The notes under the pieces: model-generated
Databases searched by the model: none
What the model was told of the DNA's origin: nothing
Seen by the model: only the letters and a program-made list of their open reading frames with translations
Program-made: the position numbers and the translations under genes
Part shown: positions 55,403 to 64,000 of the stretch, piece after piece
Layout: every line of letters starts with the position of its first letter
How positions within the stretch are numbered: position 1 is the first letter of the stretch
Source: Euphorbia lathyris
Lineage: Eukaryota > Streptophyta > Magnoliopsida > Malpighiales > Euphorbiaceae
Assembly: GCF_963576675.1 (NCBI RefSeq)
Contig: NC_088910.1
Span: 28,584,531 to 28,648,530, forward strand
DNA length: 64,000 bases
Direction of reading: 5' to 3'

Positions 55403-56576
55403 TGACATTGAGTCAGGAGATAGCAATTAGAGTCTATTCCTGAGCTCGGATATTCAACGCGCACAACTCAGCTTGACCTCTTTACTTGGTCAGTTTTTGT
55501 TTAAGCAAGCAATAAATATATAAAGGAGTTAAAGGTTAGAAATATGTTACTCAGCAGATTTATCCAGGTTCGGCCTCCGAGCTTACGTCCTGTCCCCGGA
55601 ACACGTTCCGAGATTTCGAATTCTCTACTGAGCTCTTTAACGGTAGAGCATCAAACCTTTTACAATCTTAGCAACTGAGTATAACAAGAGTACCTTCCTC
55701 TATACCTCTACTCAATCCTAATCTCTCGCTGAGTACTATAACCGAGTACTCAGCCTCTCCTTTCTAATCTCTAGAAATGATAAGTGTTTGTCCTAAACAA
55801 TGATTGCTAAGACACCTTAGATGATTGAATAATCACTCTAGACTTTTACACAAAAGATATGAAATTTAGTGTAAGATTGCTTTGCTTTTTGCTTGCAGAA
55901 CTTGCGTAGAAATTTGGTCAGCGTAATGGCTTGATCAAGTTCTGTGTTGAATGAAGCTTCTGATGGCACTATTTATAGAGACGTCTTGAGGCATCGGTCA
56001 TTTCGAATTTCGAAATAACCATTGGAGGGAAACGGCTTCCTATCGTTGTCATCCTGACTTGCTCAGAGCTCTCGGCCAATCAGATTTGAGTATCTTCTGT
56101 CCTCGGTCAGCTTTTGGTCAGCTCGGCAGAGTGTCTCTCCATTTATGGTAATGTCAACTAGACAGCATACTGTGTCGTCTGAACTTTACCCAAAGTGGAA
56201 ACACTTTGTTTGGAAGTTTTCCCTAGCCAGCTGCTGTCTTGTACGCTTTGTCGAATCAACTCAGCAGCTTCGTTCCGAAGTTGTTCCCTGAAGGTCTTCT
56301 AGATTCTTCTTTCGCTGAGTTGCGTTTTGTCCATAACGACAACGTTTTGACATTCACGGGCCGAGTTGTCTTGAATAGTTTGACTTGGGCTTTGACTCTT
56401 GTATTGAGCTTGGGCCTTTTAATCCTTATGTCTTATAAGCAATTTTTAACTCAACATTGAACAAACACATTAGTAGAATAAATCAAAGCATTTAAACTTA
56501 GTGTGTTTAGAATATGTTTTTAATTATACTTAAACAATTTTGTCAAATCAAAATTATGTGGAAAGGTGTTTCAACA
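55403..56576 (-). repeat. 3' LTR of a SIRE-like copia element (left edge approximate)
   Basis: On the minus strand the LTR opens TGTTGAAACACCTTTCCAC directly after the polypurine tract AAAATGGGGGAGTTTG, the classic SIRE/Maximus junction. The left edge is a candidate TG at 55403. It cannot be confirmed because the 5' LTR is outside the window. Confidence 0.75.
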
Positions 56577-57133
56577 AACTCCCCCATTTTGATGTTGGCA
56601 AAACTATTCAGCGAAGAACTCAGTATTGAGCTCCCCCATGATAGTTGACCTAATATAACTTAGCAAACTCCCCCGTAAGGGTTGAGCTACTGACTTAGTT
56701 TTACTCTAAACAATTGAAGGTTTAATCGAGTAAGTCTAAGGTCAGTTTTCAGATATAGGTCAGCTCATGGAACATATTCTATTTTACTCAGTGTTTAAGC
56801 GGAAGGTTTTATCATTCAGAGGGCGCTGAGTAATTTGTTGTTCAATGAGTTTTATAAGACAATGTTTTATAAACATACAAGTCAATGTCAAACATGTAAT
56901 TAGTATTGGGTACAATCAACAAGTTTTATAGGCATTAAACATAGTTGATGTAATTAAAGATACATAATAACTTAATACATAGCATCGTATATAAAAAAAA
57001 TAATTCATAACTCAGTTTTTTTGGATAAACAGATGCAAGTATTGATATTATTAGAAGTAGTCAGTGTTTACAGCAAAAGATAAACATAACACAGAGACTA
57101 CAAACACATAGCATAACTGAGCTAGCCTAATTT
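56577..57133 (-). other. 3' untranslated segment of the SIRE-like element
   Basis: Non-coding. The polypurine tract is 56577-56592. Further CTCCCCCATG/ACTCCCCCGT words near 56631-56675 look like secondary polypurine tracts, which are common in this lineage. Confidence 0.6.
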
Positions 57134-60050
57134 CTATTTCTTTCTCTTTTGCTTGGAATGACTAGACTCATGCTGTGTTTTCGCTTGTTCTTTCTCCCCC
57201 GTTTTGTCAGCATCGGGAGGAGGAATTCTAAAGGCGTCGGTTAAGACGGCTCTTGTCAGTTCTGTGGACAGCGCTTTAAGTCTATCGGCGCTTTCATTGA
57301 CACCGTCAAAAATAGCCACTCCATTATCTGAGACCTCGGTGGGTATATTAAGTTCAGCAGCGCTGATCATGCTGACTGTGAAGGCTTGAGATTTGCCTAT
57401 CCAGGTAAGTGCATCGGTCAGACCAGCAATGACTTGATGGAATGTCTTGAGTAAGGAGGTGTCATAGTATTGACGCTGAATATTGCTGTGACGTATGTGG
57501 TTGAAGGTTTATCTGGTGATAGACATCATTTCATTTTTCTTCATAGCGTCAGTATCCATCTCTTGCTTGTTCAGATTCAGCAATCGAACGGCCTCACCAA
57601 TTTGCTGCACTGAGCATTGAGAATAGGAGACCATTTGCTCGTTGGTTTTGATTTGCTCGGTGTGAAGCTGAGCAAAGAGCATTTTAACTTCATCAGAAGT
57701 AGCATAGCGTGTGTTCGCAGCTGACAAAGTCTGAACTTGTTCTTGAAGAGCATTGAGATGTTGAACTGTTGTCAGCTGGATCTCAGCCAGCTTTGCGATG
57801 GAATCCTGCTTAGCTTGTTGTGCTTGAAAGGTAATGATGAGACTCAGCAAGTCCTTGAATCCCTTAACTTCGTTGAGAAGCTGAGTTACTAGGGAGAGCT
57901 GAGTAGTCTCAACAGTAGAGGACCCAGCAGCAGGAGGAGTAGTTTGTTGAAGGTCTTTGATCAATGTCTGCACTGAGTCGATGATTCGTTTACCAGACTC
58001 AGTGACATTTATGTAGCTTTGAGAGCCTTCATTAAGTTGTCCAGTGACATCAGTATGACCGGTTAGAAGAGGAGTCAAGGGAATGACGTGGTTAGTGACT
58101 GGAAGTGTGTTTCCAATCTGCACTTGAGGTTCTGGTAGAGTTGTTTGATCGGAAGATGTGATGATTGGAGAAGAGGTAATTCTAATGCTGTCTGTGCTGA
58201 CTGGTTCAGGAATGTTGTGAGTCAGCACAATGCTTGTATTGACAGCATTTACAGGAATTGACTCAACTTGACTTGTTGAGTTGGCGGAAGCATTCAATTC
58301 GGCATGTTCCCTTGGTGTAGAAACAGAGGCTTGCTTTTCTAGAGAGGCCGGTGGAGTAGTGGTTGGTTGTTTTCTGAAAAATTTCAGCTTAAGTGCAGAA
58401 GGGTCCTTGGTTGGCTTCTGAATAACAAAGTCAGCAAGGGTTGGTGGTTGAACAGGAATGTCACTGACTATCGCCTGACTTGCCTTAACCAATCTTCTTC
58501 TGCGAGGAGGAGGGTCAGCTTGAATAGACTCTCCTGAGTGAGATGGAGAAGTTTCTTCTTGATCAGCTTCTTGATCAGCATTAAGCTGGTCAGTTTGTTT
58601 TTGTACTTGATCAACATTGTGTTGGTCATGTTCTTGTTCTTCTCCAGCAGCCAACTCAGTATTGGCTTGCTCAGCTTCAATCTCACTAGCTGTCTCCTCA
58701 GAGTCAGCTTCATCACTATTTACTTCTCCCTGTTCCTCATCTTCTTCATTTTCTGAACTGTCACCATCTAACTCTTCCTCAACTTGTGCAATGAACTGAT
58801 CGTCCAGATGCACCTCATCTTCTTGATGCTCAGCTATAGTTCCTAGACACTGTGTGTAGTGAGAGTCACCAGGAACAATGACGTCAGTAGGGATTGCGTC
58901 AATTGGAGTCAGTGAAGAAGACTTCTGCTTCTTTTGAGGTTGCTCATCAGCATCTGGTCTTTCCTCAATTTCAGGCTCATCTTGCCTGCTTCTTTTCTCA
59001 ACTGACTTAGGTCTCTCCTGACTTGGTTCAGCAACTGACTTAGGCTTCTTTGCCTTAGGCTCAGCCTTCTTTGAAGGAGTCTCAACAGCTTTTCTCTTAC
59101 GGGCAGCTGGAGCCTTTGTCCTTCTACTTTGCTTGGGAGCTGTTCCCTCAGCTTGTTGTTCACCAGCAGCAGCGACTTTTGCTTTCTTTAGGGGCTGATT
59201 GAACTTTAACGCCCTCAGCGAAGCAGCTGTGATTTCAGATCCTCTAGCTTGAACTTCATCAGTTAGTTCTATTTGATGATCAATGAGGATCCTGGTGATG
59301 AGCGAGCCCAGCCTGAGAGTTCCAGTGCTTCGTAGGAACCCAGCAATCAGGAATACTAGCATATTTGATTAGTTTGTATGTCAGCATATGCCATATAAAG
59401 CATTGCTCAAATTTCGTTGCTGAGGTGGTGCAGTTGATCTTAGGATAAATGAAGTAGGTCAGCAGATAGTGAGCCATCTTTTGGTGCTGACCCATAGAGG
59501 AACTGGAGACTTCTCTTGAGTGGCCTTCAGGTTTATAGAAGGTGACTTCGTACCCAGTACCGTCATGATCTCTAGATCTTCTCAGCTTTGCTCCTTCATT
59601 TTTCAACTTCAGCAAATTCGCCAAATAGGTGGGATTGATGAAAATCGTTTTCCCCCTTACTACTGTTGCCAGATAGTCCTAGTTATCATCAGCGACTTGG
59701 AAGTTCTTGTAGAATTCCCTTACTAGGTCAGGATAGGTGTGATCCCTAATAGAGAATAGCTCGGTCCATCCATTTTGCGATATCCATTTGCAGAAGGGTT
59801 GCTCGGAAGTCACGAAGGACTCAGAGACCCATCGAGAGAAGCCCACTTTCCATTCGCTAATATTACCAAAAACCTTGGTATAGGTTCTGGTTTTGGTCGG
59901 TTTTCCTTTGGAGGAGGTAGCTTGCCCAGTTTTTCCTTTACTCGGCGTAGTGACCTTGGCAGTTTCAGGCACAGAAGTTTGCCTGGAGGGTTCATCGGAG
60001 CTGGTCTTAGGGTGACCGGCACCGGAGATGTTGACGGAAACTTTAGTCAT
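57134..60050 (-). pseudogene. SIRE env-like ORF, broken
   Basis: A long ORF of unproven function lies downstream of pol, as in SIRE elements. It starts at ATG 60050 (MTKVSVNISGAG). The N-terminal part matches the 'putative plant transposon protein' region (LVREFYKNFQV ... VVRGKTI ... YLANLLKLK ... MAHYLLTYFIYP). TAG at 59679-59681 and a frameshift near 59350 interrupt it. The middle is Lys/Arg-rich (about 59240-58950, like a nuclear-localisation region), then strongly acidic Glu/Gln-rich (58850-58600), then Ser/Thr-rich. A C-terminal Gln/Leu-rich stretch with coiled-coil character (TVQHLNALQEQVQTL) follows. TAA at 57509-57511 separates the last 125 codons, which end at 57134. No clear signal peptide or membrane segment is visible, so a real envelope role is doubtful. 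Confidence 0.75.
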
Positions 60051-60526
60051 AGTTTCAGAACAAGTTTGGGAAGCTTTGAGAGTTTTTAGAGAGAAAGCTT
60101 TGCCTTAGAATTCGGTAGGTGTAAAGAAAATAAAGAATGGGGATTTATCCATTATTTATAGCGGTGAAGAGTGGATCTTATCGAATCCATGTGTCAGTTT
60201 TGCCTTGGGATTGTCAATCGACAAGGATCCTGGCTTTTATGACACATTCGGCTCATACGTCATCCTAGGTGGCTATACGCGTGCTTTTGCATTTAATGCA
60301 ACGGATCTAACACTCAGCGTTTAGAATACTAAGCGTTTTGGATTCTGAGTGGTCAGTAGTATATGAAAGGATGATTTCTCAGTTTAAGATAACTACTCGG
60401 TGTGCATATTGACTCAGTATTGATGTGTATTTTGTGTTAAGTACTCAGCATAACAATCACTCAGCATGCATAACTCATTCATCATATTAATTCACTCAAC
60501 ATAAATTAACATTTTAGAACAGGAAT
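60051..60526 (-). other. Spacer between SIRE pol and env-like ORF
   Basis: No coding sequence. It includes TATTTATAGCGG at 60152-60163 (plus strand). SIRE env-like ORFs are thought to need readthrough or a subgenomic RNA; no splice site or promoter is clear. Confidence 0.5.
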
Positions 60527-62500
60527 TTACTGAAGAGGATTAAACATACCAATGGCTTCTCTCAGTATATTGAACTGTTCACGAGCCAGTGGCTTTATGA
60601 AGATATCCGCAAGCTGCTCATCCGTTGGGACGTAGGTCAGCTTTATCTCACCTTTGAGTACATGGTCTCTAATGAAGTGATGCCTTATGCTGACATGCTT
60701 CATTCTGCTGTGTTGAATTGGGTTCTTTGATAGATCAATTGCACTTTTGTTGTCGCATTTGACCTCAATTGTCTTTGTTTGAACACCATAGTCTTCAAGC
60801 TGTTGCTTAATCCATAGGACTTGAGCAACACAATGACCAGCAGCAATGTACTCAGCTTCAGTGGTAGACAAGGCTACTGACGCCTGCTTCTTGCTGAACC
60901 AAGATACAAGATAGCTTCCTAAGAAATGACATCCTCCAGAGGTGCTTTTTCGTTCTAGCTTGTCTCGACCATAGTCAGCGTCAGTGTATCCAACGAGTGT
61001 AAAGCCATGAGTGTTGGGATACCATAAACCTACGTTCACTGAGCTTTGCAAGTATCTAAGGATTCTTTTTACAGCTATGTAATGAGATTCCTTAGGGTTA
61101 GATTGATATCTAGCACAGTAGCATACTGAGAACTAAATGTCCGGTCTACTGGTTGTTAAGTAAAGTAGAGAGCCTATCATACCTCGATACAATTTGCTAT
61201 CTACTGACTTACCATTCTCGTCAGCGCAGAGGACAGTGTCAGTGCCCATAGGAGTGGATATTGGCTTGCAATTTTCCAAGTCATATTTCTTTAATATCTC
61301 CTTGGCATATTTGGCTTGACTGATGAAGATGCCATTCTTTCCTTGTTTTATTTGCAGTCCGAGGAAGAAGTTGAGTTCTCCCATCATCGACATTTCAAAC
61401 TCAGTCTGCATTTGTTTGCTAAATTCCTTGCACATTGATTCGTTAGTTGCACCAAAAATTATATCATCAACATAAATTTGAGCCAGCAGGGTATCTTTAC
61501 CCTTTCTCTTTATGAATAAGGTTGTATCAGCTTTGCCCCTGACATAGTTTCTAGTCATCAGGAAACTGGTCAGCCACTCATACCAAGCACGTGGTGCTTG
61601 CTTGAGGCCGTACAGAGCCTTTTTGAGCTTATAAACGTGGTTTGGGAATTTTGGATCCTCAAACCTTGGAGGTTGATTAACATAAACTTCCTCGTTTATA
61701 ACTCCATTAAGAAATGCACTCTTAACATCCATTTGGAATAATTTAAAGTTCATGTAAGATGCATATGCACATAAGATCCTAATAGCTTCTAGCCTTGCCA
61801 CTGGGGCAAAGGTCTCACCGTAGTCAATACCTTCTTGTTGACTGTAGCCCTGAGCTACAAGCCTTGCTTTGTTCCTGACTACGTTTCCTTGCTCATCCAG
61901 CTTGTTTCGGAAGACCCATCTTGTTCCAATGGTCTTCTGACTCCTTGGATGTGGCACTAGGTCCCATACATCGTTTCTTCTGAATTGGTCAAGTTCCTCT
62001 TGCATTGCGCTCATCCAGAATTCATCTTCCTCGGCATCAGCGAAGTTCTTAGGTTCCTGAACTGAGACGAAGGCTACATTGCTGAGGTACCTCCTGAGTT
62101 GATTCCTCGTCATCAGGGTATTCCCAGCAGAATCAAGGATTGCACTCTCTGAGTGCCCTCTTAGAATCCTTATCTCTTTAGGTAGATTGATGTCTTGTGT
62201 TGTCTGTGTTTCAACAATCTCTGCAGAAGTAGACTGGTCAGTGAAAACAATCTTAGGTTCACTCTTACTCTTGGTCAGCCTTTTAGTGAATGACTCAGCA
62301 GCTAGTTCTTGGTCAGCAGTTAATGAGTGTGGATCATCCTTGGTCAGTGGCTGGTATCTACCTGCAGGGTTAGTCTCGTCGAACTCAACATGTACTGACT
62401 CTTCTAAAACTTGAGTTCGTTTATTGAAAACTCTGTATGCTTTGCTGTTTGTTGAGTAGCCTAAAAAGATAGCCTCGTCAGCTTTTGAGTCAAACTTTCT
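60527..62500 (-). pseudogene. SIRE copia reverse transcriptase and RNase H
   Basis: One frame from about 62500 to the stop at 60527, interrupted only by TAG at 61133-61135 (SRPDI*FSVCYCARYQ). RT blocks: [91 protein letters not shown] and catalytic [10 protein letters not shown]. RNase H: YTDADYGRDKLERKSTSG, ALSTTEAEYIAAG, CDNKSAIDLSKNP and HHFIRDHV. Length and order are normal for copia. Confidence 0.92.
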
Positions 62501-63654
62501 AAGCTATCTTTGGTATTCAAAATGAAACATTTACAGCCAAAGGCACGAAAGTATCCAATGTTGGGCTTTCGTCCTTTCCAAAGTTCATAGGGGGTTTTCT
62601 TTAATATAGGTCTAACTAGAGCCCTATTAAGAATATAGCACGCTGTGTTAACAGCCTCTCCCCAAAAGTACTTTGGAAGCCTATGCTCATCCAGCATTGT
62701 CCTGGCTATTTCTACCAGAGTTCTGTTCTTCCTTTCAACAACCCCATTTTGTTGAGGTGTTCTAGGAGCAAAGAAATTATGGTCAATGCCGTTGGCTTCA
62801 CAGAATTCAACAAACTTTTGGTTTTTGAATTCTCCACCATTATCACTTCGGATGTGAGCCAATTTTAGGTCTTTATCATTTTCAATTTTTCTAACCAAAT
62901 TTGAAAATGTCTCAAAGGTCTCATCCTTGCTACTCAGCAAGATGACCCAAGTGTACCGAGAGAAGTCATCTACAATGACCAAGGAAAATCTTCTTCCACC
63001 CAGACTCAGCGGCTGGACTGGACCGAAGAGATCCAAGTGTAGTAATTCTAACGGACGCTTAGTTGAGACAATGTTTTTGCTATGAAAAGATTGTTTGGTT
63101 TGTTTTCCAGCTTGGCAAGCGTGGCATAATTGATCTTTTTCAAATTTAAGTTCAGGCAGTCCCTCAACCAATTGCTTTCTTGCTAATTTGGCCAGGAGGT
63201 CCATGCTTACATGACCAAGTCTCCTGTGCCATAGCCAGGAATTTTCTTCCTTTGATACTAAGCATACAGTTTTTGAAAACTTTTTCTCTAAGTCTAGCAT
63301 AAAGACATTATCTATGCGAGGGGCAGTTAAAATTAACTCATTTGTTTTACCCTCATATATTTTACATCCAGTAGCATCAAATATAACTTTTCTCCCATTA
63401 TCACATAGCTGAGCTACGCTGAGTAAGTTATATTTGAGTCCGCTGACTAGGGAGACTGACTCAATAGTAGGATTACCTCCGATGGTTCCTGACCCTACTA
63501 TCTTACCCTTTTTGTTGTCTCCAAAACTTACGCTTCCTCCTCGTTTACGCTCAAATGTGATGAACTGAGTTTCATCACCAGTCATGTGCCTCGAGCATGC
63601 GCTGTCAATATACCACATCTTTGACTTCTCAGCACACCTCAGGCTTACCTGCAT
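62461..63654 (-). pseudogene. SIRE copia protease end and integrase
   Basis: The minus-strand frame opens with WYIDSACSRHMTGD, the copia protease active-site block in its usual variant form, then the gag_pre-integrase block (WLWHRRLGHVSMDLLAKL ... CHACQAGKQTKQSF). The integrase core follows with its acidic residues (LDLFGP, IVDDFSRYTW, HIRSDNGGEFKNQKF, PQQNGVVERKNRT) and KTPYELWKGRKPNIGYFRAFGCKC. A one-base frameshift near 62500 (LNTKDS then [17 protein letters not shown] in another frame) separates it from RT. Codon 63654 is the first ATG of the open stretch rather than the true polyprotein start. Confidence 0.92.
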
Positions 63655-63739
63655 TGTAACTAGTTACTTTTAGGTACCCAATTCTTTTTGGGTCCTTGCT
63701 TGCTAGGTTCAATAGGTAAAGCATCATATTTTATTTTAT

Positions 63740-63915
63740 GGTGGCATACTTTGACAGTATGGCCATTCTTTCCACAAAAGTCACAGCTGACCTTCTGCTT
63801 AGGTTGTCTCACTGACTAGTCAGCACCCCAGTGCTGAGCATGCCAGCACACCTTTGTGGTGTGACCTTTCTTCCCACAGAAGTCACACTGGACATTCCGC
63901 TGGGGATTCCATCTC
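63740..63915 (-). pseudogene. SIRE gag zinc knuckles (partial gag)
   Basis: Minus-strand translation gives QCDFCGKKGHTTKVCWH (about 63895-63845) and SCDFCGKNGHTVKVCHH (about 63790-63740), two CX2CX4HX4C knuckles as found in SIRE gag. They lie upstream of protease/integrase as expected. The rest of gag continues beyond the window. Confidence 0.8.
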
Positions 63916-64000
63916 TGCTGAGTACCTTGGTACTGAGTTCTCAGCGGAATGTTTCTTTTATTTGGAACCTTTAATTGGTTCTGGATAGTTGTGACGTCCT

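Larger units (their letters stand above)
55403..64000 (-). mobile_element. SIRE/Maximus-like Ty1/copia element, minus strand, runs off the window
   Basis: Copia gene order (integrase before RT and RNase H) followed by a long env-like ORF and the SIRE polypurine/LTR junction. The remaining gag, PBS and 5' LTR lie to the right of 64000. Coding damage found: a frameshift after integrase, a stop between RT and RNase H, and at least three lesions in the env-like ORF. Confidence 0.9.

Noticed and set aside
1..64000. tRNA, rRNA or CRISPR arrays
   Set aside because: No cloverleaf, rRNA signature or regularly spaced repeats were seen; tRNA-like words at 15309, 29660 and 47141 are retrotransposon primer-binding sites.

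Overview
The window is nuclear DNA from a flowering plant, most likely a eudicot. It is AT-rich, and nearly all of it is plant-type transposable elements: LINEs, Ty3/gypsy Tekay-like and Athila-like elements, a Ty1/copia SIRE-like element, Mutator-like non-autonomous elements and a possible hAT relative. The species cannot be named from sequence alone. Only one credible host gene is visible, an intronless GT47 (exostosin-family) glycosyltransferase at 9249-10745 that resembles plant xyloglucan galactosyltransferases.

Left arm (1-17,600): this is old intergenic DNA. It holds a probable solo LTR (601-2468), a 1.76-kb non-autonomous Mutator-like element with a perfect 9-bp target-site duplication (4016-5775), a decayed LINE reverse-transcriptase fragment just upstream of the host gene, the host gene with two G-boxes in its promoter, a miniature poly(A) retro-insertion with a 15-bp duplication (11487-11539), a 514-bp Mutator-type MITE with a perfect 9-bp duplication (12372-12885), a minus-strand gag/PBS/LTR remnant (14310-about 15840), and an orphan RNase H fragment (16480-16926).

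Middle (17,600-54,550): two copies of one L1-type LINE family lie tail to tail, about 0.84 kb apart. The plus-strand copy (about 17865-24335) is almost complete; one frameshift in ORF1 and two TGG-to-TAG nonsense codons in ORF2 separate it from an open reading frame. It appears to sit inside a small hAT-like element (17628-24654). The minus-strand copy has a 13-bp target-site duplication whose halves lie 29.4 kb apart (25165-25177 and 54541-54553). It has been split by a 1.82-kb solo LTR (52192-54014, TSD TAGGG) and by a Tekay-like element (27357-48770, TSD AACCG). The Tekay 3' LTR is in turn split by an Athila-like element (36238-48454, TSD ATATG). The Athila-like element contains a 5'-truncated RTE-type LINE with an uninterrupted 816-codon frame (about 42360-44898). 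Insertion order can therefore be read directly: LINE, then Tekay, then Athila; the RTE occupies the innermost level.

Right arm (54,550-64,000): after AT-rich DNA and what looks like half of a MITE comes a minus-strand SIRE-like copia element that runs off the window. It shows, from its 3' end, a 3' LTR, a polypurine tract, a broken env-like ORF, RNase H, RT, integrase and gag zinc knuckles.

No new metabolic or defence system was found. The points of interest are the fully resolvable nesting, the convergent LINE pair that could form double-stranded RNA, an Athila-like element that lacks RT and integrase core yet has near-identical LTRs and a third internal LTR, and the hairpin-rich Mutator-like element. 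All element boundaries and LTR comparisons were read by eye.
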